From positions 50,325,053-50,389,052 of the forward strand of contig CM060732.1 of assembly GCA_030704615.1 (NCBI GenBank): a DNA stretch of 64,000 nucleotides, written 5' to 3'. Source of the DNA: Takakia lepidozioides. Its lineage: Eukaryota > Streptophyta > Takakiopsida > Takakiales > Takakiaceae. Below the pieces are notes generated by a model. The model was not told where the DNA came from, ran no database searches, and saw only the letters and a list, made by a program, of their open reading frames with translations. Positions 22,510 through 34,200 of the stretch are shown here, one piece after another. The position numbers and the translations under genes were made by a program. How positions within the stretch are numbered: the stretch's first letter is position 1; each line of letters begins with the position of its first letter.

Positions 22510-22929
22510 AGAGCAGCTAGGTCATGAACCCAGCCCCATGAGCCTGGGAGTTAGGCTCCCATTTAGCGCAGTAAGCATGAGCCTAGACTCACGCTTGGTA
22601 AGCATGAGCCCAGGGTCTAGGGTGTATTGGAAATAACACCTATTCCCGAGGACCTGAGAACGAGGGCCTATTCCAGTTGGAATGGCCAACACTACCTTCA
22701 ACTGCACAACGCAATAAGAGAATCCAAGAGCACTTTTGGGAAATGAACGACAGCACAATCCATGCCTATGCAATGATAGAATATCACCATATATTACATG
22801 AGTTGCATAGGACCGGCACATGAGTGAGTGATTGAATGAAGACATGTACTGAAACACCACTATGTTATTGCTTCATTGTTACTCAATTTCCGCGCATAGT
22901 ATAAAATGCAGACAAACAGTACGCCTACT
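22510..22929. other. Non-coding stretch downstream of a MULE fragment
   Basis: GAGCCTGGGAGTTAGGCTCCC (22539-22560) is a short hairpin, and AGTAAGCATGAGCC / GGTAAGCATGAGCC repeats nearby. It presumably belongs to the MULE insertion that splits the LINE. Confidence 0.45.
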
Positions 22930-23240
22930 ACTTAACCGGTCTCGGATCTGTCACGTTGCAGAAGAGTATGGACTTCACCAGGTGATTGCGTGCTTTGGTG
23001 AATGTACTGGTCTCTTTTGGGGTCACAACACATCCTACGCACTAAAATGTAGTACAGGTGTTTACAAAGAACCCACTTCCTCTTCTTTCCCAGGCTGCCC
23101 TCACGCATGCAAATGAAATCCGGGCAAGTGCAGTCCGGACATGTGCCAATTATAACCTGATACGCCTTATCTTGAAGAAGCAAACTGGAAGTGACCATTG
23201 TGTCCATACGATCAAATCCAGGGGGGGAGGACTTCCATGA
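22930..23240 (-). pseudogene. MULE transposase C-terminal fragment with intact SWIM motif
   Basis: The frame reads CTCPDFICMREGSLGKKRKW, then VLCKHLYYILVRRM, CCDPKRDQYIHQ and HTLLQRD. It aligns with the 3' end of the transposase at 9130-9335 but is uninterrupted in this part. Upstream transposase sequence is missing; the hairpin array begins about 110 bp further on. Confidence 0.85.
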
Positions 23241-23351
23241 TAGATGTCACCCTCGCCTGCAACATCGCCTGTCCATCTTTAGTTACAACACTCCGGCATC
23301 TGCACCCATCCCGTGAGCCCAACGAATGCACTTTTGGCAGGTTTCCCACGC

Positions 23352-24140
23352 ATATGCCTTGAAAGTAGTGTGTGGCACCGCACACTAGTTTCAGGGCATC
23401 TGCGGTGCACGTTTTTTTTGCAGCTGCCCATTCCACACATGGTTTCTTTTCTTTTTCGTTCCCACACAGATGCCCTGAAAACAGTGTGCGGTGCCGCACA
23501 CTGTTTTCAGGGCATCTGTGGTGCACGTTTTCTCTACAGATGCACTTCCCATATACGTTTATATATATATATATATAATAAATAAATAAAATATATAAAT
23601 ATAAATAAATAAAAATAAAAATAAAATTTTATATTTTTTCGTTCCATGGCAGATGCCCGCCAAACAGTGTGCGGCACCCCACACTGTTTCAGGGCATCTG
23701 CAGAGCATGTTTTCTCTGCAGATGCCTATCCCACAAAGGTTTTTTTTTTTTTTTTTTTTTTTTCATGTCCGGGCAGATGCCCGGAAAACAGTGTGCGGTG
23801 CCGCACACTGTTTCAGGGCATCTGCGGAGTGTGTTTTCTTTGCAGATGCCCATCCTACACAAGGTTTGTTTGTTTGTTTGTTTGTTTTTTTTTTTTTTTT
23901 TTTTCATTTTTTCGTTTTTTCGTTCCCTCGCAGATGCCGGGAAAACAGTGTGCGGCACCGCACACTATTTCAGGGCATCTGCGGAGCATGTTTTCTCTGT
24001 AGATGCCCATCCCACACAAGGTTTTTTTTTTTTTTTTTTTTTTGGTTCCCTCGCTGATGCCCGAAAAATAGTGTGCGGTGCCGCACACTGTTTTCAGGGC
24101 ATTTGCGGAGCACGTTTTCTCTGCATATCCCACATACGTT
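23352..24140. repeat. Tandem array of six hairpin units with poly-T spacers
   Basis: Six inverted repeats lie at about 23352-23402, 23465-23520, 23650-23700, 23774-23824, 23931-23981 and 24054-24104. The second is perfect, with 27-bp arms around a central TG (arm core GATGCCCTGAAAACAGTG, then TGCGG). Each is followed by GGAGCATGTTTTCTCTGCAG, ATGCCCATCCCACAC-AAGG, a variable T run and CGTTCCCTCGCAG. The centre is TG in some units and CA in others. The spacing is 114-183 bp, longest where a TA-rich insert sits (23560-23640). Confidence 0.9.
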
Positions 24141-24781
24141 TTTTTTTTCCACCCTTGCCTGCTGGGGATGGCAGCTGCACACAAGCTCCACAACACCACA
24201 CCCTTCATACTTATTCCATCCGTTCCTCTAAAAAAATCAACCTATATAGACACTCCCCACTCCACCCCGCCATCGTCCATCCCTCCCTGTCTGACCACCT
24301 CCCTCCCTGTATCGGATTCTTGAACCCTCTATGATTGCATATGCATTATTGGATGCGTACATGTGGAGGGATTGCATACGTGCGTACATACACGACGTGG
24401 CCACATTCATCTATGTAGAGGACTATGCATCCACATCCACTATTTCGTCCCTAACATGTCGGATGATGTTCCATTGAAACACAACTACATTCATCCATTT
24501 CGTGGCATGCAAGGACTTGATATGTAAACCAATCTAAATGGGTGAAACAATAGATGGAATAGATGTAACAGATGTGATCTAGAATAACTGAAAACGGTTA
24601 ATGTATCCGCGGAATTAGGCGCCTCCCGCGGGAATAGGCCCTGCAAGTTCTGGATTCCATGCTGACGTGGCGTGAGCCTATCTTAGTCTCACGAGCTCCT
24701 GGGCTAGCATTCCCCTGGAGGAAGGGTCTTTGGGGTATGACTGAAAGAGAGAAGTAAAGTGGTTGAAGGCAGCCGAACACA
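24141..24781. other. No gene recognised
   Basis: CT-rich (24200-24320) then AT-rich sequence between the hairpin array and LINE remains. No coding potential was recognised. Confidence 0.5.
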
Positions 24782-25245
24782 TCAGTTAGGGTTGGAAGAT
24801 TTGTCTCTTGTAGTGTCCGTGTAAAGCTCGGAGATATTCTGCATTGCCCTGCGTAGCTTCATTTTCTGAAAGAAGTATTTGGACATCTTCTCGCCTTCGG
24901 TTGACCAGTTAATGCCGGCTTGCATTTTCATTTTTTTTTTCTTTGAGAAGGTTGAAGCTGTCGAGGTTAAGACATGCTTCAATGTATGTCTGAAAGGTGT
25001 GATCTCGTCGCAGGAGTTGGCTTCTATCTTCTTCTGACAGATGCTAAGGCATTTTGTAAGAGCCTGGACCTTTCTTTTTTGAGAAGCTACTATATCCCTG
25101 CTCAGGTTTTGACTCAGTTTTGAGGTGGCAGCAAATTTCTCATTGAATTTCAGAATAGGGCACCGCTGGTGCTGACCGGCATCCAGCCAGGCCTCCCATG
25201 ATGGCACCAAAGGTGGTACTGCCATCCTTCTCTCCCATTCCCTTA
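24782..25245 (-). pseudogene. LINE ORF2 linker between endonuclease and RT
   Basis: REWERRMAVPPLVPSWEAW, a lysine-rich segment and EGEKMSKYFFQKMKLRRAMQNISELYTD are typical of the connector that precedes the RT in plant LINEs. Its continuation (the RT) resumes at 22492 after about 2.3 kb of inserted sequence. Confidence 0.7.
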
Positions 25246-25676
25246 GACAGCTTATGGTTAAAGACGAAATCTGGGAAATAGGTAGAGTCCAATTCTGCTC
25301 TCTCCTCTTTCCCAATGACTCTCACCCCATTGGTTTCATCAACATCTACGCGCCCAATGACATGCCTGAGGGATCTGCGCTATGGGCCAAAATCACAAAC
25401 CTTATGAGCCTACAACCCAACATCAACAGCTGGGTAGTGGCTGGAGACTTCAATATGGTGGACAATGACCTTGACAGAAGAGGCAGAGGATCCCATAACC
25501 TCAACCCAGACGATGAACTCTCTTGGAACAATCTGATCCAGACACATAGCCTCGTGGAAATCGATAGGCCTCCTCACTCTTCATCCTCCTCCTGCCCTCA
25601 CTTCACCTAGACAAACAACAGAGGCTTTAAGGACCTTTGCATGGCCAGGCTAGACCGCTTCTCTCCACGAATTTGC
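25246..25676 (+). pseudogene. LINE endonuclease segment in inverted orientation
   Basis: The frame reads WEIGRVQFCSLLFP, GFINIYAPN, SWVVAGDFNMVDNDLDRRG and, after a TAG, TNNRGFKDLCMARLDRF. These are APE-type endonuclease motifs (the GDFN block and RLDR). The strand is opposite to the flanking LINE parts, which places inversion breakpoints near 25245 and 25680. Confidence 0.85.
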
Positions 25677-25689
25677 AGCTTCCAGTCAA

Positions 25690-26326
25690 TAAGGCTTTTG
25701 AAATTTGTGTCTCTGGATGCCGAGTGTGAAGAGGCTTCCATGATCATGGGGTCCAAGATCTCTTTTCTTTTTTTAGGTGGGGAAGAAGTAGAGATTTGCC
25801 TACCCGCTGAATCCTGAACCTGGCCAATCTGGGGAGGAGCCTGGGAAGCCTGGTTGTTGGGGATAGCTGAATTAGGAAAGATATCCTCCTGGTGGTTGCA
25901 TGTAGATGGAGGAGAGATGTGAATATGAGGAGTCTAAGCAGCTCCTCTCTGATATGTGACATCTCTTTTCCTTTTCGCCTTAGGGCAGTGGGCCTTGAGG
26001 TGACCAGACATCCCACAGTAATAACAGGCAGATGTGGCTGTGTCTTTGGACAATTTAACTGAAAAGAAGTTTCCATGGATGTCTATGGGCAACCTGATGA
26101 ATTCTGGTAGAATAGTTTCATTTGGCATCATGACAACTATTTTAACAAACCTATCCTCATAAGCCCTGGATGCGATTGTGCTCCTCCTCCACGCTGGATT
26201 CTCCCTTATGGTCTTGGTATTCATGTTTAGATCAAAAACCGCAAGGCAACCCAAGTAAGTCCCAAAGAAGTTGCCAATATCTGGAAGGCTAAACAATTGT
26301 GAACAATTGTTTTTGATCTCCCTCAA
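25690..26326 (-). pseudogene. LINE ORF1 fragment with zinc knuckle
   Basis: The frame at 26326-25934 has FFGTYLGCLAVFDLNMN, RSTIASRAYEDRFVKIVVMMP, LPIDIHGNFFSVKL and a CCHC knuckle, CYYCGMSGHLKAHC, followed by basic residues. This is the ORF1 (gag-like) layout of plant LINEs. A low-complexity remnant continues to about 25690. Confidence 0.75.
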
Positions 26327-26523
26327 AAACTGTTGTTGAGGTAATTATCTTTAAAAAAAAAGAACATAATGGCATTGAAAATAGATATTATGTCGACAAG
26401 CTCTATGACACAAAAACTTGAGATTTGACCACAAGGTCTTATGCCATCAATAGCACCATCATTACCACAAGAAATATTGTAAACTAAACTGATTACAAAG
26501 TATATATGCTAAGTAGTACAGTA

Positions 26524-26700
26524 TAGTATATACAAGGAACATTGTTGGCTCCATACCCTCCCTCAATGTACATGTGGATGTGGCGATCCCTTATAGGTGC
26601 TGAGCGGAATCTGGCCCCTCCGTTCTAGCGTCCCTCCAAGATGGCGACAAGTGGCTCCATCTTGCACACCCTTCCGTGAAAGATGGGCCCACCACATGAA
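26524..26700 (-). repeat. Inverted dispersed repeat, partner at 18437-18610
   Basis: The reverse complement of 18437-18610, beginning GTACAAGGAACATTGTTGGC and including GGCGACAAGTGGCTCC. Confidence 0.85.
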
Positions 26701-29700
26701 CCCCATCTATTTTCAACCTTATTTTCTTTAACCTCATTCGCCAGGCCCATTCAAAGTCCCCATTTGGCGATAAATCGCCAATAAAAGAATGGCTACACCA
26801 AGGCCCCAAAAACAAATAGGACCATAGCTTATTAATAGAGGGAGTACGAATGAGAATAATGGCCCCAGGATTGTGTCAGATGTGAAGATTAGAGGGTGGT
26901 CCAGGAATTAAAAAGCGGGGATTATAGTAAGCTACACAAGGACTCGGATGAATAATCGTCACATAAGGGGGTAAGACAAAAGAATGCAGGAAGACAAGAG
27001 CTATTAAATTGGGGATGGTTGAGGTGCTAAATTGGGATAAAAAGGTATCAAGTGGTGGTTTTTAGGGGTGACATGTGTCCCAGCCTTCTAGAAGGATCCC
27101 ACCCAGAGGGTATATTAAGGAGAGGCCCCTTGCCTCTTACTATTTACTCACTTATTACTTACTAACTTAATAGGCCCCCAAAAAAATTGCAAACCATGTC
27201 ATGATAAATTAATAGCAGTAGAGCAAATGATGAATAACCCCCACATTGAGATTAGAGAATTGCATTATAGGGCCCACCCCCCAAAGGGGGCAGTAGCCGC
27301 AAGGCGAAGTGGCTCTTAGTTACGCCGGCCGGAGTCTTCTCTCTCTAGAGAATTGCCAATCCCCTACAATTTTCTCATGTATGTACTTATTGACATGTGC
27401 ATGGTGCAACCATTTGGGCAACTACGATCCTCTCACCCTGCATTCTTTTCATTCGTAATGTCAAGACGTCATCCAAAAAGGCCTACATAACATCCATAGG
27501 TCCTATGCATGACGTCAGGTGATGGCCACGTCCCAGTCCTCTACCGGACATAAGAGGATCGACTGGGCTCTCCATGACTGGCCCTCCTGGCGGCCAAGAC
27601 AGGCAGTAGCCGCCACGGAGGAGTCGAACCCACGACGACCCGAATGTTTGACCATGGTGACCTGCTAATAACCTCAGGTTGGGTCGAAGAAAAGGGTAAA
27701 GTTAAAGACTGGATACTTTCGGCGCTTCACACGCGCGAATCCGGATTCTTACTGGGCCATATGCTGTCTATCTGCGCCACATCACCAATGCGCTTTTGGA
27801 AACGCTTTTTGTGATACTATGGCTTTTTTTAATACACTTTTGGAATTTTAGTATTTGATACTAGTTTCGCTTCACTATATGATATTTATGCAAGGATGGA
27901 CAGCCTGCTCTTGGGATAATTTACATCCCCCTTTTTTATACAGCTTCTGAGGCCTCTGTCCCTCTTTATTAAAAAAGAAAAAGAATGGACATCCTCTACG
28001 GTTGGACTGGCGGATGCTTCGACCTCAAGTATTTTCCACACTGTAAGGTGACCCTGATTTGGGGTCAAGCGTAACAAATCACCCTGTCCGATGAGCGAAA
28101 TCATTCCGATCGCACCACGGTCTATGACTAATGAATCATTATTATAAAAAGGCCACAGAGGCCAAAAATGCATTAAGAATGTATGGAAAAAGAACCATAG
28201 CCTCGAGCCTCAATGATATTTTTTTGGAATGACTTAAAAAAAAAGAATGAAGAACAAGGGATTGTAGCCCTGGGAAATTTTATTATAAATTATGTGGGGA
28301 AAAAAATTAAAACCCTGGATACACCATAAGGCACACACACACACACACACCGTAAACGGTGAAGTAGGAACCCTTCCTCTCATTAGAGAGAGTGATCAAG
28401 AAGTCCAAACCATACTAATCTGCATATTAATCTACATACTTATCTGCAGACCAAGATTTAACTAAGATCCAATCCTAGAAGGCACAAAGAACCTAACTAA
28501 GGGGAAACTAATCAAATACTAATGGCTTGCAACCAATCTAAGAAAGCACCCAAGGACATAGCTCCCAGGGGCTGTGCCATTTAGTACCCACACTGTCAAT
28601 CAGTGGGGCCGATGGGAGGCTTGGAGAGGAGGGAAATGGCTCCACAGGCTGCACACACACACCTGACTTCCTGAGGAGCTACGGTAATGATAATGAAGCC
28701 TGGAAGCAGATGGCTTCAAGTGATTCCAGTTAATGTCCCGATCGAACTTAGGAGACATAGTTGCGCGGTGATGTCGCCAGCAGGGAGGAGGGAGCTCGGT
28801 CCAGACGCAGATGTCTTGTGCTGGGGAGTTACAGATAAGGCCATGTTTGCCCCAAGTGGCCATGGATGGAGGCCACGGTCCTCGAATTCCCTTTGATATC
28901 TGCACATGTTTTAGACCAAGCTTTTCTTGACTCTATTCCCAGATCACAAAAAACACGAGATAGAAGGGAGGATATGGTGAATTCAATTGTGAAATAATGT
29001 ATATGAACAAATAATAAAATAGTATCGGAGCCCATGCTGAAGAAAAAAGGTCGACAAAGGGGCATGACCCTATATATGATCAGGATGACCAGCGATAGCT
29101 AGACACCACACTAACGCAACGAGTTAGTCACCCCGGTTATGCAAACTTGTAATTGCACAGCTATGTAGTTCATTCATCGGATGGGCAAATTAGTGCGGTC
29201 AAAATATGCACCCCAAGTGGTGCAAAAAATTAAAAAAACCAAGCCCAGGATGCGGGGTGTAGCAGGCTGTCTGAACAATATAGTTCGGACAGAGCCCACG
29301 CCTGAAAGGGGGCAGTACCCGCAAGGGGAAAGAGGCTCTTATTTACGCTAGCTTTGGGCGGCGTCATAGATAAACATAGTTAGCCAGCATTTGGCTGCTG
29401 GCATGTGGGATTCCATACGCTACTCATTTAGGTGGTCGCTTAATTTTTTATTTTGCATTGAATCCTCCAGGTTGTCGTGACATTCTTGGAAATGCAGGTG
29501 AGACGAGGGAATATACGATGCCAATGTCATACGGCTGGATACGTTTGGCGGAGCCATGCCATGCCAACTTTTGTCAATGACACAAATAAATAAAACATAA
29601 TTGCGGAACTGGCCACATAAGCAAATAATATGCAGGAAGCGGATCGTACCCTTTTCCGCAGCGCAAGAATAACGAGGCATACGTGGCACGCGTGGATTCG

Positions 29701-29850
29701 GCCATAAGGAGATCTAAGATATTACTCTTCGCGTTTGGCGTGCTTCGATTGGCGTTCCGTCAGAGATCTCGACACGTGGTGGATCTATTCTTGGCCGTAG
29801 GCAGTCTAAAAAGCGTCCTGGTTAGGTCAGGTAAGCGTGCCATTAGAGGA
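26701..29850. other. Gene-poor region with short dispersed repeats
   Basis: GGGGGCAGTAGCCGCAAGG...GTGGCTCTTAGTTACGC (27283-27345) recurs diverged at 29305-29350 and inverted at 51353-51440. At 27620-27665, TCGAACCCACGACGACCCG on the minus strand resembles a tRNA-like B box. (CA)n lies at 28332-28350. No open frame with recognisable protein content was found. Confidence 0.55.
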
Positions 29851-29854
29851 GTAC

Positions 29855-30065
29855 AAGTAGGGTTAGAAAGTAATTAATGTCGGTCAAGGGGGGTTAGTGG
29901 AGGCTTAGCGCGGAATTAAGTAGACAGGTGGAGGGTTCTAGAGTAAGTAAGCTTCGTTAAGGATGCTTAGTGGAGGGTTAGAGAGTAATTAATCTAGGTT
30001 AAAGTGGGTTAGTGTAGGGTTAAGGGGGATTAGTGGAGGGTTAGAGAGGAAGGAAGGAAGGTAGG
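29855..30065 (+). repeat. Degenerate AGGGTTA-rich repeat upstream of the CONSTANS-like gene
   Basis: The segment GGGTTAGAAAGTAATTAATG...GGGTTAGTGGAGGCTTAG (from 29860) repeats about 115 bp later as GGGTTAGAGAGTAATTAATC...GGGTTAGTGTAGGGTTAAG. The motif GGGTTA(G) occurs about nine times in 200 bp. Confidence 0.75.
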
Positions 30066-31258
30066 TTAAGGGTGGCGTGCGGCAGGCCCTCTGCTTATCT
30101 AGCTTCTCACTTCCTTGGCACTCGCTGGGGAAGGAGATGGTGTTTTCTGTCGCCACCGATCTGTCGTTTGGTCGCTGGCATGTCCGTCTCAGCAGCTGGA
30201 ACTCTTGCACAATTGCTGGTCTATGGCGTACCTGCAGAGAGCAGATAGGTGAGAGTTGTTGAGGTTAAATTTTTGTCGAGGAATTTTGATGTACATTCTA
30301 TGTCGGTGTGATTCTGTCTCTCCTGAAAATGCAGAATGAAAGGTATTTCTTGTAAGTCGAAAGACAGTGGAATAAATGTAGAGATTTTCTCTGTCAGGCT
30401 TTCGTCTTCCTCTCTTTCTGCGCAGTATTGTGAATGCCCTTAGACGCAAAGCCGCTATCAAACTGACAATGGTATTCTTAGCGTTGGTCACGGTACGAAA
30501 GCAAAGAGTGGTTTATCCAGTATAGTGGGAGTACTTGGGAGTTCTCGTAAAATTTCTCTTGCATGCTGTCTGTATCATTTTGCTCTCCCTTGCATTTAGA
30601 TTGTGCTGTTTGTGCCGAAATGGTTGTTGTCTTAGCTCATGGCTGCAGCTGTATCTTTGATGACCATGTTGACAATTGGACCTCGAATCCTGGACGACAG
30701 TCGCTAATCTCACGAAACAGGGTGTGAAGGAAGATTTGAGTGTGTGAAAGTTTTGTTGGAGCTGTGTTGATTCTTACCCGCAGAGAGTACAGACGGTATT
30801 GTCGTCCACTTAAGGCTTAACGGAAGAGCTAGATAAATGGTAGACTTTTTGGCTCAGACTATTGTCTTTCACATCATGTTACGTAAGATTGCCCTTTCGT
30901 TCATGCAGGTGCGCATCACCTCTTATCACGCCGTTCATCTTCGGCTCGTCTTGGCTTTGCTTTTTCTACTATTAGAGGAATGCGACAAGTGCTTTTGCTG
31001 ACCTGGGGGAAAGGAGAAAAGACAATACGGAGGAGGACTTGGGTAGAATATCACGCAGGAGTTCTTCTTTTGGTGAGCCTCAAGGTGACAGGTTGTGAGA
31101 AGACCAGCTCCTAGCGTTTGGAGATGCGCACGAGAAACCTCGGATACGGTGCGTCTTGTTGCTCAAACAATAGCTGCTTTTGAGGCCAAACTAGATTGCG
31201 AGAGGAGGGCCGGGCTAGAGCTTTGTGGGGCCTCAATAGAGGAAGTTTGCCTTGTAGG

Positions 31259-34200
31259 ATGGAAGCAGCGTGTGATTTTTGCGGGGAGGGTCGCGCAACG
31301 GTTTATTGCCGAGCGGACTCAGCACGACTATGCCTGTCTTGTGATCGGCATGTACATTCGGCAAATGCACTCTCCCTGCGACATTTTCGAACTCTTCTGT
31401 GTGATGGGTGTCGTATGCGGCCAGCGTTTGTACGCAGCCCTCCTGACAACATGTCACTATGCCAAAGCTGTGATTGGGACACTCGTGGACGCACTCCTGT
31501 CACTTCACAGCATCAGCGCCATCCGTTTGAGTGCTTTACAGGGTGTCCATCTGCCGCGGAGCTGTCTAGCCTTTGGGGATGTGACTTGACCCAGTCTCGA
31601 GCAACACCTGGGTTTCACCCTTTGCCAGCAGGGTCCACCAGCTCTGGTATGCATAACAGGGAGGCCCCCAACCATCGATGGGGTGGGAAGTCAGATTCAT
31701 TACTGCAATGTGTTGTTGGGGGACAGATGAGTCCCGGCCCAAACTCCACACATACTTGGGGATCTACTCCTATAAGGCTTCAACCTGCTGGAGAGATGCG
31801 AGCTTCAGAGGGAAAGGCTGCACTTTATCCAGCAATGCCTGGTGGGGGACCTCCACTTCTCGCCAAGGTATTCTCTTAAGACTGGCTGGTAAAATCTAAC
31901 AAATTAATTTGGCACATTTTCGGTATAAATGATAGAGGAAATCTCCTTTCACACTGGGTGCTGTATTCTTAATTCTCAAGTTGTAAGTGGATATGAAAGC
32001 CTCAAAGTCACTGTGAATAATCTAAACTTGGTTCTTTTTGAGCTTACGTTGTAGTCTGAAAATCCAGCTATGAGGATTTGGTTGCTTCTAGACCTGTACT
32101 TCAAAGAAATCTAATTAGTCTTGCCAAGCTATTCTCCTGAGACTGGCTGACAGTAGAAAAGTGTTGACAAGGTTAACTAGGAGTGCTCTCTTTTGTCAGG
32201 CTGGAGCATATATTTAACAAAGAAAGAAAGTTGGCAACATTTTTGGTACAAATGATCGAGAGGAAAACTGCTTTCACGTTTTGTGCTGTATTCTTAATGC
32301 TCAAGTTGTAGGTAGATATGAAAGCCTCAAATTCACTGTGAATAATCTAAACTTTGTTCTTTTTTAGCTTAGCAGGCTAAAAATTTCCAGCTATGAAGAT
32401 TTGGTTGCTTCTAGGCCCCGTACACACCAATTTCAAAGAAATCTAAATTGTCTAATGAAATGAAATGGTGCTTTATAACGTCCGCGGGAAGCTCATAGAG
32501 CTTATGGGATAAAATGGAAGAAAACATGAGAGAGGAAACAAAACCATAGACAAAAATAAAAACTATTGCTCGAGTGATTGTCTAAGGGTGAAGGCCTCGT
32601 GCAGGTAAGCTGCCAAGCATTTCTGATCCTCAATAGTGGAAGACTTCACAGTGAGAGGTTGGGTTCCGCGGAATAGACAGTGGAATCTCCCACGGATCTC
32701 ATAGTATAGAGGGCAATAGAAGAAGTGTTCTTCAGTTTCAATTGCCCAGTTGCGCCCTGTGCCAGCTGGACATGGCGGTCCTCCTGTTGCAGGTTTTCCC
32801 ATCTGCCAGTCTCTATCCGTAGTTTGTGGGAGCCCACCCTGAACCGCCCCAATGCCCTCGGAGAGAAGGAGATAACAATGTCGAAAGGTAATTGGGCCGC
32901 AAGATTCTATGAAAAGGAAAAGACTGGACGTCGGGCCTCTGTGCAACCTAGCCTCTGTGCAACCTATCAACTTAGGTGCATGTTTCATATGCGTGGTTGT
33001 GTTTTGGTCATGCTTTTGTCTGTTTTCATAGTTAGTCTTTAGCACGATATGAGACGGTGACTTGCAAGTGTTGCAGGGATCATGTTTTTGGTCTAGAGTT
33101 CATCTCGAATTTTACGTAGTTCCTTACTGGCTAAGTGGTGCCTTTGATGAATGTCATTTTGTACATCTACAGAGTGCAAGAGAGAAACAATAATTTGAGG
33201 AGGGGGATGAGTTGGTAGCCGTTGGATGTGGAAAGGCAAGAATCAGTAAATTGTGCTTTTATGCTGGGTGCACACCATCAATTAAAGTAGAGGATTACTG
33301 AGTCCAGCTGTCCACGATCCTTCTACTTGTTTCAGTTAAAGTATAATATCTAAGCCACCTCCCCCACCTCTTCTCTACGCAGTAGGGTCCTGTGGCCTGC
33401 TTCTAGGTGCTCAAAAGTGATATTCGGTTGTTGATAGGGTCCATTGCCTATCATTGCTGTTCTGAGGGGAAGACAGCAGGAAGAGAAGACAGGCCAAGCA
33501 AGCAATCTGCATCCGCAGGAGGCCATCGTACAGCAGCTACAGAAGCTGCTACACCAAGAGCCTGTGCCAGCTTCACCCCAGGTGCAGATGCAGGCACCAC
33601 CCTATCTACCTAAGGAGCGTTCTACCTCCCTCCTGTCTGAATCTGGACCACAAGGGCTTACACAGCAGCAGCAGGAATATCATCTACAGCCACCTTCTAA
33701 TTCCGCATGCCTGACCCCACAACCTTTGAAAGATTTTCCTCAGCAGATAACAGTTGCAGACCCCCCCACCATGGCGTTGGAAACCCGGCAGCTCAAGTCT
33801 GAGGGTGGAAATGACTGTCAAGGAGGGGATCCCTTCTGGCGTTGCAGCACAGTGAGCCAAGCCAGCCAGGTATACATTTTTTGGTTAGGTAAAAGGGATG
33901 TAGACTGGAGTTTCTTTCTATATCTTTCAAAGGATCTGCAGCTGAAGATTGTGGTCTGTGTTGTGACCAGATTATGAACCACTGAAAGGTCATCTGTTTT
34001 AAGTCATGTTGTCACCATTTTCCGACCAGCTTGACGTTTGTTTTGATAATGTGGTCTGAGTCATATTATGGTGGCAGCTGTGGGGTCCGCACATGCAGGA
34101 TCTTGGGATGTTTGAAGGAGAAGACGCTGACCCTTGTGAGGCGTTCAGTATGGCTGATGTTGATCTCACCTTTGACAACTACGAGGATATTTTCTCTAGC

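Noticed and set aside
23650-24130. Lysine- or phenylalanine-rich open frames
   Set aside because: They arise from T/A runs of the hairpin array and have no conserved content.
28332-28350. (CA)n run as a feature of interest
   Set aside because: It is an ordinary microsatellite with no special context.
31095-31589. 164-codon plus frame overlapping COL exon 1
   Set aside because: It is a shadow of the B-box coding exon in another frame.
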